Notes: generated from the sequence alone by a model not told the origin. 64,000 nt of DNA from Desulfovibrionaceae bacterium (GCA_019421865.1 JAHZEL010000008.1:342490-406489); one strand, 5' to 3'. Positions 7,624 through 17,344 are shown, numbered from the stretch's first letter. Program-made: numbers and translations.

Positions 7624-10149
7624 TTATGCCTTTTCTTGTTTTTTCCTGTCTTCCATGACCAGAGCAAGCAGCTCGTCTATGGTATGCACCGTATGAATTT
7701 CGATGCGCTTTCTCAGATCGGCCGGAATATCTTCCAGATCCTTGGCGTTCTGTGCCGGTATGACGGCCCGCTTCAATCCCCGGGCAACCGCTCCGAGAAT
7801 CTTTTCCTTGATGCCGCCCACAGGCAGCACCCGCCCGCGAAGCGTGATTTCACCGGTCATGCAGGTATCGCCGCGCACGGAACGCCCGGTAAGCGCGGAA
7901 ACAAGAGCGGACACCAGCGTCACACCGGCAGAAGGCCCATCCTTGGGGGTGGCGCCGGCAGGCACATGAATATGAATGTCCAGCTTCTGCGAGAACTCCG
8001 GATCAATGCCCAGCTCCACGGCATGGGAACGGGCATAGGTCACGGCAGCCTGAGCGCTTTCCTTCATGACATCGCCGAGCTGACCGGTGAGAAGCAGTCC
8101 GCCCTTACCCTGCATGGTACTCACCTCAATGTGCAGCACCTCGCCGCCAGCCTGCGTCCAGGCCAGTCCCAGCGCCACGCCGGGCAGAAGTTCGGCTTCC
8201 TTTTCCTCGTCCAGAAAACGGGGAGCTCCGAGCAGCTTGGCCACCATGGCAGGCGTGACAACAAAGGGAGGCTTTTCTCCTTCCGCCTTGCGACGTGCCA
8301 GCTTGCGACAGACCGAGCCGAGCTCGCGCTCCAGTCCGCGCAGTCCGGCTTCTCTGGTATAGCCGCGGATGATCCTGGCTATGGCGTTGTCGCGGAAGAC
8401 GATGTCGTCCTCTTTGAGTCCGTTCTCGGCGATCTGCCTTCTGAGCAGATACTTGCGCGCAATGGCCTGCTTTTCCTGCTCTGTGTAGCCGGAAAGATGA
8501 ATGATCTCCAGTCGGTCCAGAAGCGCGGCAGGAATCGTGTCGAGCTGATTGGCCGTGCACAGGAACAGCACCTTGGAAAGATCGAATTCCAGATTCAGAT
8601 AGTGATCGCTGAAGTGGGAATTCTGTTCCGGATCAAGCGCTTCCAGCAGCGCCGAGGCGGGATCACCGCGGAAGTCGTTGCCGAGCTTGTCTATTTCATC
8701 CAGCACGATGACCGGATTGCGGGTACCGGCCTGACGTATGGCCTGTATGATGCGGCCGGGCATGGCGCCGATGTAGGTACGACGATGTCCCCGGATTTCC
8801 GCCTCGTCGCGCATGCCGCCGAGAGAAATCCTCTGGAACTTGCGCCCGAGGGCTCTGGCAATGGAGCGACCAAGAGAAGTCTTGCCCACGCCGGGAGGCC
8901 CCACAAAGCAGAGCACCGGTCCCTTGGAGTCGGGATTCAGCTTGCGCACGCTCAGAAATTCGAGGATGCGGTCCTTGATCTTGTCCAGACCGAAATGATC
9001 CTCATTCAGGATTTCCGCGGCCTTGACGATATCCAGACGGTCGCGCGACATCTTTTTCCACGGCAGCTCGGCCAGAAGATCAAGATAGGTGCGGACAACC
9101 GTAGCCTCGGCGGAGTCTCCGTTCATCGAGGCAAGGCGCCGTAGCTGCTTGTCGGCCTCACGTCGGGCTTCAGGGGGCAGCGAGGCCTTTTCAATGGCCT
9201 TTCTGATGTTTTCGTTTTCATCGTCGCTGTCACCGTCGCCGAGCTCCTTGTGAATGGCCTTGAGCTGTTCACGAAGAAAATAATCCTTCTGAGCCTTGTC
9301 CATGCCTTCGCGTGCCATGCTCTGAATGCGCGCCTGCATGGTGGCGACCTCCACCTCACGGATGAGGTGCCGGTTCACAAGGCGCAGACGCTCCACAGGA
9401 TCGAGGCATTCGAGAAGACTCTGCGCCTCGTCCACACGCAGACGCATATTGGCGGCAATGATGTCCGCAAGCCTGCCCGGATCGTTCACGGAGTTCAGCA
9501 CTCCCATGATCTCTCCGGCGGGAAGCCCGCGCAGATGAAGAATCCTGTCGCTCTGCTCGCGGGCGGCACGCATCATGGCCTCGAGTTCCACATCGGAAAC
9601 TTCGCTGCGCTGTTCTTCGAGCACGCGGATGCGGGCCAGCATGATGGGGCCGTTGTTGTCGAACTCCTCCACATGCGCACGCGTCAGCCCCTGAACAAGC
9701 AGCTTCACCTGCCCGTCATTCATCTTGATCATGCGTAGTATCATGACCACGGAGCCGACATCGTGAATATCTTCAGGCTCAGGATTTTCCACGGAGTCGT
9801 CGCGCTGGGCGCAGAGCAGCAGATATCGGTTGCCGTTCAGCGCAAACTCCACGGTCTCCATGGCTTTTTCACGGTTTTCAAACAGCGGCACTATCATGGA
9901 GTTGAAAACCACGCTGTCCCTGAGGGGCAGAACCGGCAGCACGGAGGGAATGGCAGGCGTGAGATCCTCGGCGTCGCCGGAGGATCCGTCTTCCGAGGAG
10001 CCGTCTCCGTCGCCAGGCCGCTCGTCTCCGGGCTCATTCGGCATACCGTCGCGAGCCTCCACAGACGAGGAAAGCTCCTCCTTCTGTTCCAAGAGATCGT
10101 TGTTATCTTCTTCCGGCAGTGCGGAAAGCGTTTTTTGCGTATCGCTCAT
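7624..10149 (-). CDS. lon: ATP-dependent protease Lon
   Basis: 841 residues. An acidic, low-complexity N-terminal extension of roughly 70 residues precedes the substrate-binding LON domain (VLPLRDSVVFNSMIVPLF). The AAA+ domain follows with Walker A GPPGVGKTS and Walker B VIVLDEIDKL, then the protease domain with catalytic Ser740 in KDGPSAGVT and Lys783. Lon is a cytosolic hexamer that degrades damaged and regulatory proteins. The start is the ATG with GAGG 6 bases upstream; the frame also opens 30 bases earlier. Only 44 bases separate it from radC upstream, so read-through from radC or a promoter inside radC is likely. Confidence 0.97.
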   Translation of the reverse strand: MSDTQKTLSALPEEDNNDLLEQKEELSSSVEARDGMPNEPGDERPGDGDGSSEDGSSGDAEDLTPAIPSVLPVLPLRDSVVFNSMIVPLFENREKAMETVEFALNGNRYLLLCAQRDDSVENPEPEDIHDVGSVVMILRMIKMNDGQVKLLVQGLTRAHVEEFDNNGPIMLARIRVLEEQRSEVSDVELEAMMRAAREQSDRILHLRGLPAGEIMGVLNSVNDPGRLADIIAANMRLRVDEAQSLLECLDPVERLRLVNRHLIREVEVATMQARIQSMAREGMDKAQKDYFLREQLKAIHKELGDGDSDDENENIRKAIEKASLPPEARREADKQLRRLASMNGDSAEATVVRTYLDLLAELPWKKMSRDRLDIVKAAEILNEDHFGLDKIKDRILEFLSVRKLNPDSKGPVLCFVGPPGVGKTSLGRSIARALGRKFQRISLGGMRDEAEIRGHRRTYIGAMPGRIIQAIRQAGTRNPVIVLDEIDKLGNDFRGDPASALLEALDPEQNSHFSDHYLNLEFDLSKVLFLCTANQLDTIPAALLDRLEIIHLSGYTEQEKQAIARKYLLRRQIAENGLKEDDIVFRDNAIARIIRGYTREAGLRGLERELGSVCRKLARRKAEGEKPPFVVTPAMVAKLLGAPRFLDEEKEAELLPGVALGLAWTQAGGEVLHIEVSTMQGKGGLLLTGQLGDVMKESAQAAVTYARSHAVELGIDPEFSQKLDIHIHVPAGATPKDGPSAGVTLVSALVSALTGRSVRGDTCMTGEITLRGRVLPVGGIKEKILGAVARGLKRAVIPAQNAKDLEDIPADLRKRIEIHTVHTIDELLALVMEDRKKQEKA

Positions 10150-10193
10150 GCTATCCTCATTCGGGCAGAACCCGTACATTCCGTTTCGTCACT

Positions 10194-10886
10194 TCACAGG
10201 CGGCGGTCCTGCGTCATGCTGAACGCCGCATCGGAAGTAATGATCACATGATCGTGCAGAAACAGCCCCAGATGCCGGAGCGCCAGGGCTATGCGTCCCG
10301 TCAGCGCTCTATCCTCCTGCGACGGCAGATGATTTCCGCCGGGATGGTTATGCATAAGGACCAGACTGCTTGCATGGTTCCGGACCATGAGTTCCACGAT
10401 TTCAAGGGGTTCGAGAGCAACATGATCGGAAGATCCATGACGAATCCTCTTAAAGATAAGCAGCCTGTTCTGTTTGTCTAGAAGTGCGGCCCACACTTCC
10501 TCATCCGTACAGTGCTTCAGGCGCTGCCGCCCCATGTCCACAATGTCGGACAAGGTGACGGACGGCTTTCTTTGTACGTTGCTTTCCGAGGCACGGGCAA
10601 TGATTTCCCGAAGAAGAGAAAGAAAACTATCAACGGCCGGACCGCAGCCTTCCACACGCGCCAGCTCTTCGGGAGAGGCGGCCAGAAGCGCGTCGAATCC
10701 GCCGAAGGCAGTCAGCAGACGCTTGGCAAGAAGCTTGTTGTCGCGGCGCATGTACACGCAGCCGAGGGCAAGTTCCAGCACCTCGTAATCCGGCATGGCG
10801 TGAGGATCGGCAAGAAAACGCTCTCTCAGCCTTTGTCTGTGTCCGGCACGAAGATCGGCTTCGGAAGCAGGCACGGCATCTTTCAT
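10194..10886 (-). CDS. radC: RadC family JAMM-domain protein
   Basis: 230 residues. The N-terminal helix-hairpin-helix part (ALGCVYMRRDNKLLAKRLLTAFGGFDALL, EGCGPAVDSF) precedes the RadC/JAMM domain, whose metal motif HxH-x10-D is seen as HNHPGGNHLPSQED with the upstream glutamate in LEIVEL. Despite its name the family has no proven repair role; members are predicted metalloproteases. The start overlaps the holA stop by four bases (ATGA), so the two are translationally coupled. Confidence 0.93.
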   Translation of the reverse strand: MKDAVPASEADLRAGHRQRLRERFLADPHAMPDYEVLELALGCVYMRRDNKLLAKRLLTAFGGFDALLAASPEELARVEGCGPAVDSFLSLLREIIARASESNVQRKPSVTLSDIVDMGRQRLKHCTDEEVWAALLDKQNRLLIFKRIRHGSSDHVALEPLEIVELMVRNHASSLVLMHNHPGGNHLPSQEDRALTGRIALALRHLGLFLHDHVIITSDAAFSMTQDRRL

Positions 10887-11890
10887 GCGCTCTGCCGCTC
10901 CCTTCTGTTGTCGCCGGACGGAGCGAAAAGAAGCGAAAGCGTGGCCACCAGCTCTTCCATGGCCTGAAGGGGCTGCCTTGCCCCGCTCTTGACGGAAAGC
11001 TCGGCTTTCTGAAGGGCCTCAAACACGCGGCAAAGGCCTTCAAAGCCCAGGCGTGCGGCCAGACGCCGCTTTTCATTCTCCACGAACTGCGGCACGAACA
11101 CCTTGTCGCCGGCCTGCATCTGCCAGAGCACGCGGGCCTCGCGGGCCATGAGGGTAAGCAGGGGGAACAGCAGCGACTCGCCGCCGTCGCCTTCGCGCAG
11201 CAGCGTTTTCCATACCGCGCGGGCGTTGCCGTTTTCCAGCTGACGGATCACATCAAAAATAACGGCTTCCGGCGTGAACTCCGTCATCTGACGCACGAGA
11301 GACACATCCACGGAACCGTCGGCAGAAGCAAGATACATCTGCTCAAGCACGCCCCGCACGGCCGACGCGTCGGGAATGAGCATTTCGGAGAGCACGTTGA
11401 GCGCATCGGGCGTCATGCGCAGGCCCATGGCGGAAGCCTGCTTCTGAAGATACTGCCGGAGCGAGCGAGCCTCTATGCCGGCCGAGCGCCATACCCACTT
11501 TCTGCTGTCGGCAAAGGCCAGACACTTGAGCTTGGCCACATGGGCCGGAAGTTTGGGCTGCCCCTTTTCCCAGGGGCTTTCAAGACAAAATATCGGAAGA
11601 ACGCCGGAACGAGGCGTACCGAGGGAAGCGGACAGATTCTTCCAGACATCCGCGGGAAGCTGCTGCGCGCCGCGCACGATGAGCACCCTTCTGCGCCCGT
11701 CCATTGAAAGCAATGTCAGCGCATCCCAGAATCGACGGTCCAGCCCCTCATCGGCCCAGAACGTCTGAACATCAATCCGGGCGGCATCCCCTTCTGCAGA
11801 AAAGAGCGGCGCAAGAAGCTCCCGATCCATGTAGTCGCGCAGAAAGGCGGCGTCGGGGCAGATGCAGAAAAAGAAGCCGGGGCTGTCCAT
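10883..11890 (-). CDS. holA: DNA polymerase III delta subunit
   Basis: 335 residues, the usual length for HolA, which opens the beta clamp in the clamp-loader complex. The order of N-terminal nucleotide-binding-like domain (RRVLIVRGAQQLP), middle lid domain and C-terminal helical collar (PLLTLMAREARVLWQMQAG) fits the family. Delta lacks ATPase motifs and none are seen here. Position directly after lptE and before radC matches the arrangement common in Desulfovibrio. Confidence 0.9.
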   Translation of the reverse strand: MDSPGFFFCICPDAAFLRDYMDRELLAPLFSAEGDAARIDVQTFWADEGLDRRFWDALTLLSMDGRRRVLIVRGAQQLPADVWKNLSASLGTPRSGVLPIFCLESPWEKGQPKLPAHVAKLKCLAFADSRKWVWRSAGIEARSLRQYLQKQASAMGLRMTPDALNVLSEMLIPDASAVRGVLEQMYLASADGSVDVSLVRQMTEFTPEAVIFDVIRQLENGNARAVWKTLLREGDGGESLLFPLLTLMAREARVLWQMQAGDKVFVPQFVENEKRRLAARLGFEGLCRVFEALQKAELSVKSGARQPLQAMEELVATLSLLFAPSGDNRRERQSA

Positions 11891-11907
11891 ACCAATCTCC
11901 GGAAAGA

Positions 11908-12441
11908 TCAGAAATTCTGCTGCATGCGATCCAGAGCCCGGCGAAGGGCTTCCTTCAGACCTTCGCGGACAACGCTGTCTTCATCCACGGTTTCAAAGGT
12001 GTCGGTATAGGAAATCACGCCGGAACGCCACACCACCGTGCCGTTCTTGCCGCTGCGGACCACAAGCTCAAGCTGAACGACGGCATCGCTGAGCAGCGTA
12101 TTGTCCACCTGGTTGGATACCGAGGAACGAACAAGGAAGCCGGGCATGTTGATGGTGAGCAGATAATCGGCATTGCCGCTGTCCACCCAGCGTGCAAGCC
12201 TGCGCAGATTGACCTCATCGCGCGTAATGCCGCGAAGATAGTACTGCACCCAGGGATACATGGTGACCTGCTCCACCTTGTCTATTCTCAGCGTCTGATT
12301 GCCGTCGCCGAGCACGCTGACGGCTCTGGAACTGCCGGAAGAAAATCCGTCCAGTTCATATCCGCAGCCGCCGACGCACAGGCCCAGACAGCAGACAGCC
12401 GCCGCAGCCAGTCCTTTCCATGTTCCCCAGTTCTTTATCAT
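11908..12441 (-). CDS. lptE: LPS-assembly lipoprotein LptE
   Basis: 177 residues. Lipoprotein signal with lipobox LCVGGCGYEL; GCGY is characteristic of LptE. The mature domain contains the expected alternation of beta strands and helices (IDKVEQVTMYPWVQYYLRGITRDEVNLRRLARW). LptE plugs the LptD barrel that inserts lipopolysaccharide in the outer membrane. Start chosen at 12441 because AAGGA lies 7 bases upstream; the in-frame ATG 15 bases earlier has no site. Two strong hairpins lie between it and leuS. Confidence 0.88.
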   Translation of the reverse strand: MIKNWGTWKGLAAAAVCCLGLCVGGCGYELDGFSSGSSRAVSVLGDGNQTLRIDKVEQVTMYPWVQYYLRGITRDEVNLRRLARWVDSGNADYLLTINMPGFLVRSSVSNQVDNTLLSDAVVQLELVVRSGKNGTVVWRSGVISYTDTFETVDEDSVVREGLKEALRRALDRMQQNF

Positions 12442-12472
12442 CAGGCATTCCTTCATCACGGCACGATAGGCA

Positions 12473-12516
12473 GGCAGAGGCCTTTTTGCGGAACCACGTT
12501 CCGCAAGGCCTCTGCC
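12473..12516 (-). promoter_or_regulatory. Long stem-loop in the leuS-lptE spacer
   Basis: Arms GGCAGAGGCC plus TTGCGGAAC (12473-12482, 12486-12494) and GTTCCGCAA plus GGCCTCTGCC (12498-12516) pair over 19 bp with a three-base bulge and a three-base loop. It ends about 30 bases before the lptE start and has no U-tract after it on the minus strand, so it is unlikely to be a simple terminator. Confidence 0.7.
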
Positions 12517-12534
12517 CTTCTGCCGTCTCACTTT

Positions 12535-12566
12535 CCCGAAGGAGGAAGAATTCTCCCTCCTTCGGG
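12535..12566 (-). promoter_or_regulatory. Second stem-loop in the leuS-lptE spacer
   Basis: Perfect 10-bp arms CCCGAAGGAG (12535-12544) and CTCCTTCGGG (12557-12566) around a 12-base loop, about 45 bases after the leuS stop. No U-tract follows on either strand. Together with the neighbouring stem it makes a tandem structured spacer. Confidence 0.7.
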
Positions 12567-12612
12567 CTGTCTTCCCGGCGGCAGACCGGGAACGTCATTT
12601 CTGAATGGAAGG

Positions 12613-15117
12613 TTATCCGGCCACCACGTTGACCAGCTTGCCGGGAACAACGATGACCTTGCGCACCGTTTTGCCAGCAATGTGGTTCTGGATGGACCGT
12701 TCGGCAAGAGCGGCCTTTTCAAGATCCTCGCGGGAAGCTCCGGCAGGCACTTCCACCTTGCCGCGAAGCTTGCCGTTCACCTGAACCACCACGGTGATCA
12801 CGTCGCGCTTCAGAGCATCTTCGCTCCAGGAAGGCCAGCGCACGTCGTCGAGGGAATCGGTATGACCGAGTTCCTGCCAGACTTCCTCGCACATGTGCGG
12901 CGTGAACGGGAACAGCATGACGAGCACGGTGGCCATGGCGGAGGAAAGAGCCGTGCGGCCTTCTTCCGTGGCGGAAAGTTCCTCGCGATACTGGTTCACC
13001 GCGTTGACGAGCTCCATGATGGCGGCAATGGCGGTATTGAACTGATTGCGTTCGGCAATGTCCTCACCCACCTTCTTCACCGTGGCATGCTCGCTCAGGC
13101 GCAGGGCACGGATGGCTTCGCTGGCCGCAGGCGAGAGATCGGAGCAGGCGGCGACGGGCTTCAGCACGGACTGCATTTCGGAGAACATGCGCCACACGCG
13201 GCTCACGAAACGATATGCGCCTTCAATGCCGCTGTCGCTCCAGTCGAAATCGCGTTCCGGCGGAGCGGCGAACAGGCAGAACAGACGCACCGTATCGGCG
13301 CCGTACTTCTGCACCATGGCGTCGGGATCGACGATGTTGCCCTTGGACTTCGACATCTTGCTGCCGCCGAGCAGCACCATGCCCTGGGTGAGCAGGTTGG
13401 TGAACGGCTCGTCCATATCGGCGGGAAGATAGCCGAAATCACGCAGCATCTTGGTGAAGAAACGCGAATAGAGAAGATGCAGAATGGCATGTTCCACACC
13501 GCCGATATACTGATCGACGGGCATCCAGTACCGGAGCGCATCCATGTCGAACGGCGCATCTTCCTTGCGGGCGGAGGTATAACGGGCAAAATACCAGGAG
13601 GATTCCACAAAGGTATCCATCGTGTCCGTTTCACGCCGAGCAGGACCGCCGCAGCAGGGGCATACGGTTTCCACAAAGGAAGGCGTTTCCGGCAGAGGCG
13701 AACGGCCGTCGTCGCAGGTCTTCACGTCCAGGGGCAGGCGCACGGGAAGATCTTCGATCTTCACGGGCTGCACGCCGCACTTTTCGCAGTAGACCACGGG
13801 GATGGGAGCGCCCCAGTAACGCTGGCGGGAAATGTTCCAGTCGCGCAGGCGGTAGTTGACCGTGGCGCGGCCCTTGCCCGTTTCCTCCAGCTTCTTGATG
13901 ATGGCGGCCTTTCCCTCTTCGTTGGGCATGCCCGTGAACTCGCCGGAGTTCACCAGAACGCCGGGTTCCACAAAGGCTTCCGTCATGGTGGCGGGGTCAA
14001 GCTCCTGTCCTTCGGGGCTGACCACGACCTTGAGACCGATGCCGAACTTGTGGGCAAAGTCGAAGTCGCGCTGATCGTGGGCGGGCACGGCCATGACCGC
14101 GCCGGTACCGTAATCGGCCAGCACGAAGTTGCCCAGCCAGATGGGAATGCGGTCGCCGGTGAAGGGATTGAGGCAGTAGGCGCCGGTAAACACGCCGTCC
14201 TTTTCCAGCGTTTCCGACTGACGGTCCAGGCGGTCCATATTGCGGGTGCGTTCGATGAACGCACGGATTTCCGCCTCGTTCTCACGACCGGCAATAAGGG
14301 ATTCCACAAGGGGATGCTCGGGAGCCAGCGTCATGAAGGTTACGCCGAAGAGCGTATCCGCTCTCGTGGAGAACACGCGGATTTCCCCTTCGCGGCCTTC
14401 CAGCTTGAACACGATTTCCGCACCGGTGGAACGGCCGATCCAGTTGTGCTGCATGGTGAGCACGCGGGCGGGCCAGCCGTTTTCAAGCTTCTTCAGGTCG
14501 GCCAGGAGCTCATCGGCATACGCCGTGATGCGGAAGAACCACTGCGTCAGATCCTTCTGCTCCACCTCGGAGTCGCAGCGCCAGCACTTGCCGTCGATGA
14601 CCTGCTCATTGGCCAGCACGGTATGGCAGCTCGGGCACCAGTTCTGAGGAGCCTTCTTGCGGTAGACAAGGCCCTTCTCCAGGCACTTGAGGAAGAATTC
14701 CTGCTCCCAGCGATAATATTCGGGACGGCAGGTGGCCACTTCCCTGCGCCAGTCATAGGAGTATCCCATGCGCTGCAGCTGGGCGCGCATGTTGTCGATA
14801 TTGGAATACGTCCACTTCGCAGGATGCGTCCCGTGCTTGATGGCGGCGTTTTCCGCAGGCAGACCGAAGGCGTCCCAGCCGATGGGGTGCAGCACGTTGT
14901 AGCCCTGCAGACGGCGGAAACGCGCCATGACGTCGCCGATGGAATAGTTGCGGACATGGCCCATATGAATGTTTCCCGAAGGATAGGGGAACATTTCCAT
15001 GAGAAAATACTTGGGCTTGGAAGAATCCACTTCGCAGTTGAACGAGCCTTTTTCAGCCCAGATCTTCTGCCACTTTTCTTCCAGCGCATGAGGATCGTAA
15101 CGAGACGAAAGTGCCAT
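12613..15117 (-). CDS. leuS: Leucyl-tRNA synthetase
   Basis: 834 residues, normal bacterial length. Class I signatures are both present: the HIGH region PYPSGNIHMGHVRNY and the KMSKS loop GSKMSKSKGN. The inserted CP1 editing domain (TRADTLFGVTFM and MAVPAHDQRDFDFA) for clearing mischarged tRNA is intact, and the C-terminal VQVNGKLRGKVEVP is typical. Zinc-finger-like cysteines (CPSCHTVLANEQVIDGKCWRC) are seen in the ZN1 insert. Lies between nusB and lptE in the same direction. Confidence 0.98.
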   Translation of the reverse strand: MALSSRYDPHALEEKWQKIWAEKGSFNCEVDSSKPKYFLMEMFPYPSGNIHMGHVRNYSIGDVMARFRRLQGYNVLHPIGWDAFGLPAENAAIKHGTHPAKWTYSNIDNMRAQLQRMGYSYDWRREVATCRPEYYRWEQEFFLKCLEKGLVYRKKAPQNWCPSCHTVLANEQVIDGKCWRCDSEVEQKDLTQWFFRITAYADELLADLKKLENGWPARVLTMQHNWIGRSTGAEIVFKLEGREGEIRVFSTRADTLFGVTFMTLAPEHPLVESLIAGRENEAEIRAFIERTRNMDRLDRQSETLEKDGVFTGAYCLNPFTGDRIPIWLGNFVLADYGTGAVMAVPAHDQRDFDFAHKFGIGLKVVVSPEGQELDPATMTEAFVEPGVLVNSGEFTGMPNEEGKAAIIKKLEETGKGRATVNYRLRDWNISRQRYWGAPIPVVYCEKCGVQPVKIEDLPVRLPLDVKTCDDGRSPLPETPSFVETVCPCCGGPARRETDTMDTFVESSWYFARYTSARKEDAPFDMDALRYWMPVDQYIGGVEHAILHLLYSRFFTKMLRDFGYLPADMDEPFTNLLTQGMVLLGGSKMSKSKGNIVDPDAMVQKYGADTVRLFCLFAAPPERDFDWSDSGIEGAYRFVSRVWRMFSEMQSVLKPVAACSDLSPAASEAIRALRLSEHATVKKVGEDIAERNQFNTAIAAIMELVNAVNQYREELSATEEGRTALSSAMATVLVMLFPFTPHMCEEVWQELGHTDSLDDVRWPSWSEDALKRDVITVVVQVNGKLRGKVEVPAGASREDLEKAALAERSIQNHIAGKTVRKVIVVPGKLVNVVAG

Positions 15118-15184
15118 TTCTGTTCCTTGAAGCTTCGGGCTTGCGCCCGCTGTACTGGTATCGGAGCGTTCAGGATCTGCGGTA

Positions 15185-15646
15185 TCAGCCGCGGGCCCGG
15201 AGTTCGCCCTTGTCCACTGCCCTGCTGACGGCGTCGAGAATGCCGTTGACGAACGTATGCGAGCGGGTATCGCCGTACTGCTTGTCGATTTCCAGAGCTT
15301 CGTTCATGGAAACTCTGGCCGGGACGTCGGCGCGATACAGCATTTCGTACACGCCGAGACGCAGCAGATTCAGTTCCACACGCCCCACACGGTCAAGACG
15401 CCAGTTGCGGGCGAAACGTTCGATGACCGCGTCCAGCTCATCGCGATGCTGCCACACGCCGCACACGAGTTCCCAGGCGAATCCGGCAGGCTCTCCGTCC
15501 TGTTCCAGAGCCTCGTCCTGACGGGGCACGGCAAGAAAGGCGGCCTTGAGCTGTTCCACGGAAGTGCATTCCAGAAATTCCTGGCCGTACAGAGCCTGAA
15601 AGGCCAGCAGACGCTGGGCACGACGAGAGGGTTCTTTCACGCCCAT
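15185..15646 (-). CDS. nusB: Transcription antitermination factor NusB
   Basis: 153 residues, all-helical. It begins SRRAQRLLAFQALYGQEF and ends with the conserved VSMNEALEIDKQYGDTRSHTFVNGILDAV. NusB with S10 (NusE) forms the boxA-binding part of the rRNA antitermination complex. Its ATG overlaps the ribH stop by one base (TGATG), coupling it to the riboflavin genes, an arrangement found in many bacteria. Confidence 0.96.
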   Translation of the reverse strand: MGVKEPSRRAQRLLAFQALYGQEFLECTSVEQLKAAFLAVPRQDEALEQDGEPAGFAWELVCGVWQHRDELDAVIERFARNWRLDRVGRVELNLLRLGVYEMLYRADVPARVSMNEALEIDKQYGDTRSHTFVNGILDAVSRAVDKGELRARG

Positions 15647-16116
15647 CAGATCTGCTCCATGACACGGATGGTTTCCACAACGGCAGCGGCGGTTTCCGCA
15701 CCCTTGTTGCCCACATGGGCGCCGGCGCGTTCAATGGCCTGTTCCAGCGTATCGCAGGTCAGCAGACCGAAGCCCACGGGCAGGCCGGACTGAAGGGAAA
15801 CCTGCGCGATGCCCTTGGAGGCTTCGGCACAGACATAGTCGAAATGAGGGGTGCTGCCGCGAATGACCGCACCGAGGGCAATGATGCCGTTATACTGGGA
15901 GAAGGCGGCCAGCTTCTTGCACACGATGGGCAGCTCATAGGCGCCGGGCACACGAACCACGGTGATGTCGTCCTGAGAGGCGCCGTGACGGGTCAGATAG
16001 TCGATGGCGCCCTCCACCAGATGCTGAACGATGAAATCGTTGAATCTCGACGCCACAATGGCGATCTTCAGGCCCTGGGCATTGAGCTGTCCTTCTATGG
16101 TCTTGACGGAATACAT
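15646..16116 (-). CDS. ribH: 6,7-dimethyl-8-ribityllumazine synthase
   Basis: 156 residues, the typical size of the shell-forming lumazine synthase. Conserved segments include IVASRFNDFIVQHLVEGA, VPGAYELPIVCKKLA and the catalytic-loop region ALGAVIRGSTPHFDYVC with its histidine. It condenses the pyrimidine made by RibD with the dihydroxybutanone phosphate made by RibBA. Seven bases separate it from ribBA upstream. Confidence 0.97.
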   Translation of the reverse strand: MYSVKTIEGQLNAQGLKIAIVASRFNDFIVQHLVEGAIDYLTRHGASQDDITVVRVPGAYELPIVCKKLAAFSQYNGIIALGAVIRGSTPHFDYVCAEASKGIAQVSLQSGLPVGFGLLTCDTLEQAIERAGAHVGNKGAETAAAVVETIRVMEQI

Positions 16117-16123
16117 AATTTCC

Positions 16124-17344
16124 TCACTCAGTCTTGGGGCATACCCGCCGGAGCAGGTGGCCCATTTTTTCTTTCTTCGTCAGCAGATAATCTTCATTGT
16201 AGCGGCCGGGTTCCTGTTCGATGGGCACACGCTCCACAATATCCAGTCCGTACCCTTCCAGCCCCACGATCTTGGTGGGATTGTTGGTCAGAAGACGGAG
16301 TCTGCGGATGCCGAGATCGACCAGAATCTGGGCGCCGACGCCATAATCGCGCAAATCGGGCCGGAAGCCAAGACGAATATTGGCCTCTACCGTATCCAGC
16401 CCCTGCTCCTGCAGGGCATAGGCCTTGATCTTGTTGGCAAGACCGATTCCACGCCCTTCCTGACGCATATAGAGCAGCGCGCCGCGCCCTTCCTTTTCTA
16501 TCCGGCACAATGCCGCCGCCAGCTGACCGCCGCAGTCGCAGCGCATGGACCCGAACACGTCGCCGGTCAGGCATTCGCTGTGCACTCGTACGAGCACCGG
16601 CTCATCCGTGGACACGTCGCCCTTCACCAGGGCCACATGGGTGCGTCCGTCCACGGCATTTTCGTAGGCAATGATGCGGAAATTTCCGTACTTCGTGGGC
16701 ATGGAGGCTTCGGCCGCCCGCCTGACCGCCACTTCGCCGTGCTCCAGACGCCAGCGGATGATGTCCTTGTTCGCGGCGATGTGCAGCCCATGCCGCTCGG
16801 CAAACGCCTCAAGGTCGGGCATGCGGGCCATCGTTCCGTCGTCCTTCATGATCTCGCAGATGACGGCGGCTTCCTTCAGGCCTGCCAGACGGCAGAGATC
16901 CACGCTGCCCTCGGTCTGTCCGGCGCGGGTGAGCACGCCGCCCTCCCTGGCACGAAGGGGAAACATGCAGCCGGGAGTGACGAGATCCTGCGGCCTTGCG
17001 CCGTCGGCCACGGCAACCTGCACGGTGTGGGCACGTCCGGCCGCGGAAATCGGCGGAAAGTCTCCGGCTCTGGCATCGATGGACACGGTGAAGTTGGTAC
17101 CGAACCTCGACCCGTTGCGCCGCGACATGAGCGGCAGTTCCAGCGCGTCGGCGCGTTCTGCGGAAAGAGAAAGACAGATGAGTCCTCTCCCCTCGCGGGA
17201 CATGAAGTTGATGACTTCCGGGGTCACGAACTCGGCAGCGACGACAAGATCGCCTTCATTCTCGCGGTCCTCATCATCCACAAGAATGATCATTCTGCCC
17301 TGTTTCAAATCGTCAAGGGCTGTTTCCACACTGCACAGGGGCAT
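16124..17344 (-). CDS. ribBA: Bifunctional DHBP synthase / GTP cyclohydrolase II
   Basis: 406 residues. Residues 1 to about 205 form the RibB domain with the acidic metal motif VDDEDRENEGDLVVAAEF and the TPGCMFPL region. The C-terminal RibA domain has the zinc cysteines in HSECLTGDVFGSMRCDCGGQL and the catalytic RQEGRGIGLANKIKAY. The two halves supply both committed precursors of riboflavin. Between ribE (13 bases) and ribH (7 bases), consistent with one operon. Confidence 0.97.
   Translation of the reverse strand: MPLCSVETALDDLKQGRMIILVDDEDRENEGDLVVAAEFVTPEVINFMSREGRGLICLSLSAERADALELPLMSRRNGSRFGTNFTVSIDARAGDFPPISAAGRAHTVQVAVADGARPQDLVTPGCMFPLRAREGGVLTRAGQTEGSVDLCRLAGLKEAAVICEIMKDDGTMARMPDLEAFAERHGLHIAANKDIIRWRLEHGEVAVRRAAEASMPTKYGNFRIIAYENAVDGRTHVALVKGDVSTDEPVLVRVHSECLTGDVFGSMRCDCGGQLAAALCRIEKEGRGALLYMRQEGRGIGLANKIKAYALQEQGLDTVEANIRLGFRPDLRDYGVGAQILVDLGIRRLRLLTNNPTKIVGLEGYGLDIVERVPIEQEPGRYNEDYLLTKKEKMGHLLRRVCPKTE

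Noticed and set aside
11704..15228. 1,174-codon open frame on the plus strand opposite leuS, lptE and holA
   Set aside because: Antisense to clearly recognised essential genes; its translation is His/Gly/Arg-rich with no known motif. A by-product of GC-rich codon usage, as are other long opposite frames (for example over 36041-38299 and 43266-45017).
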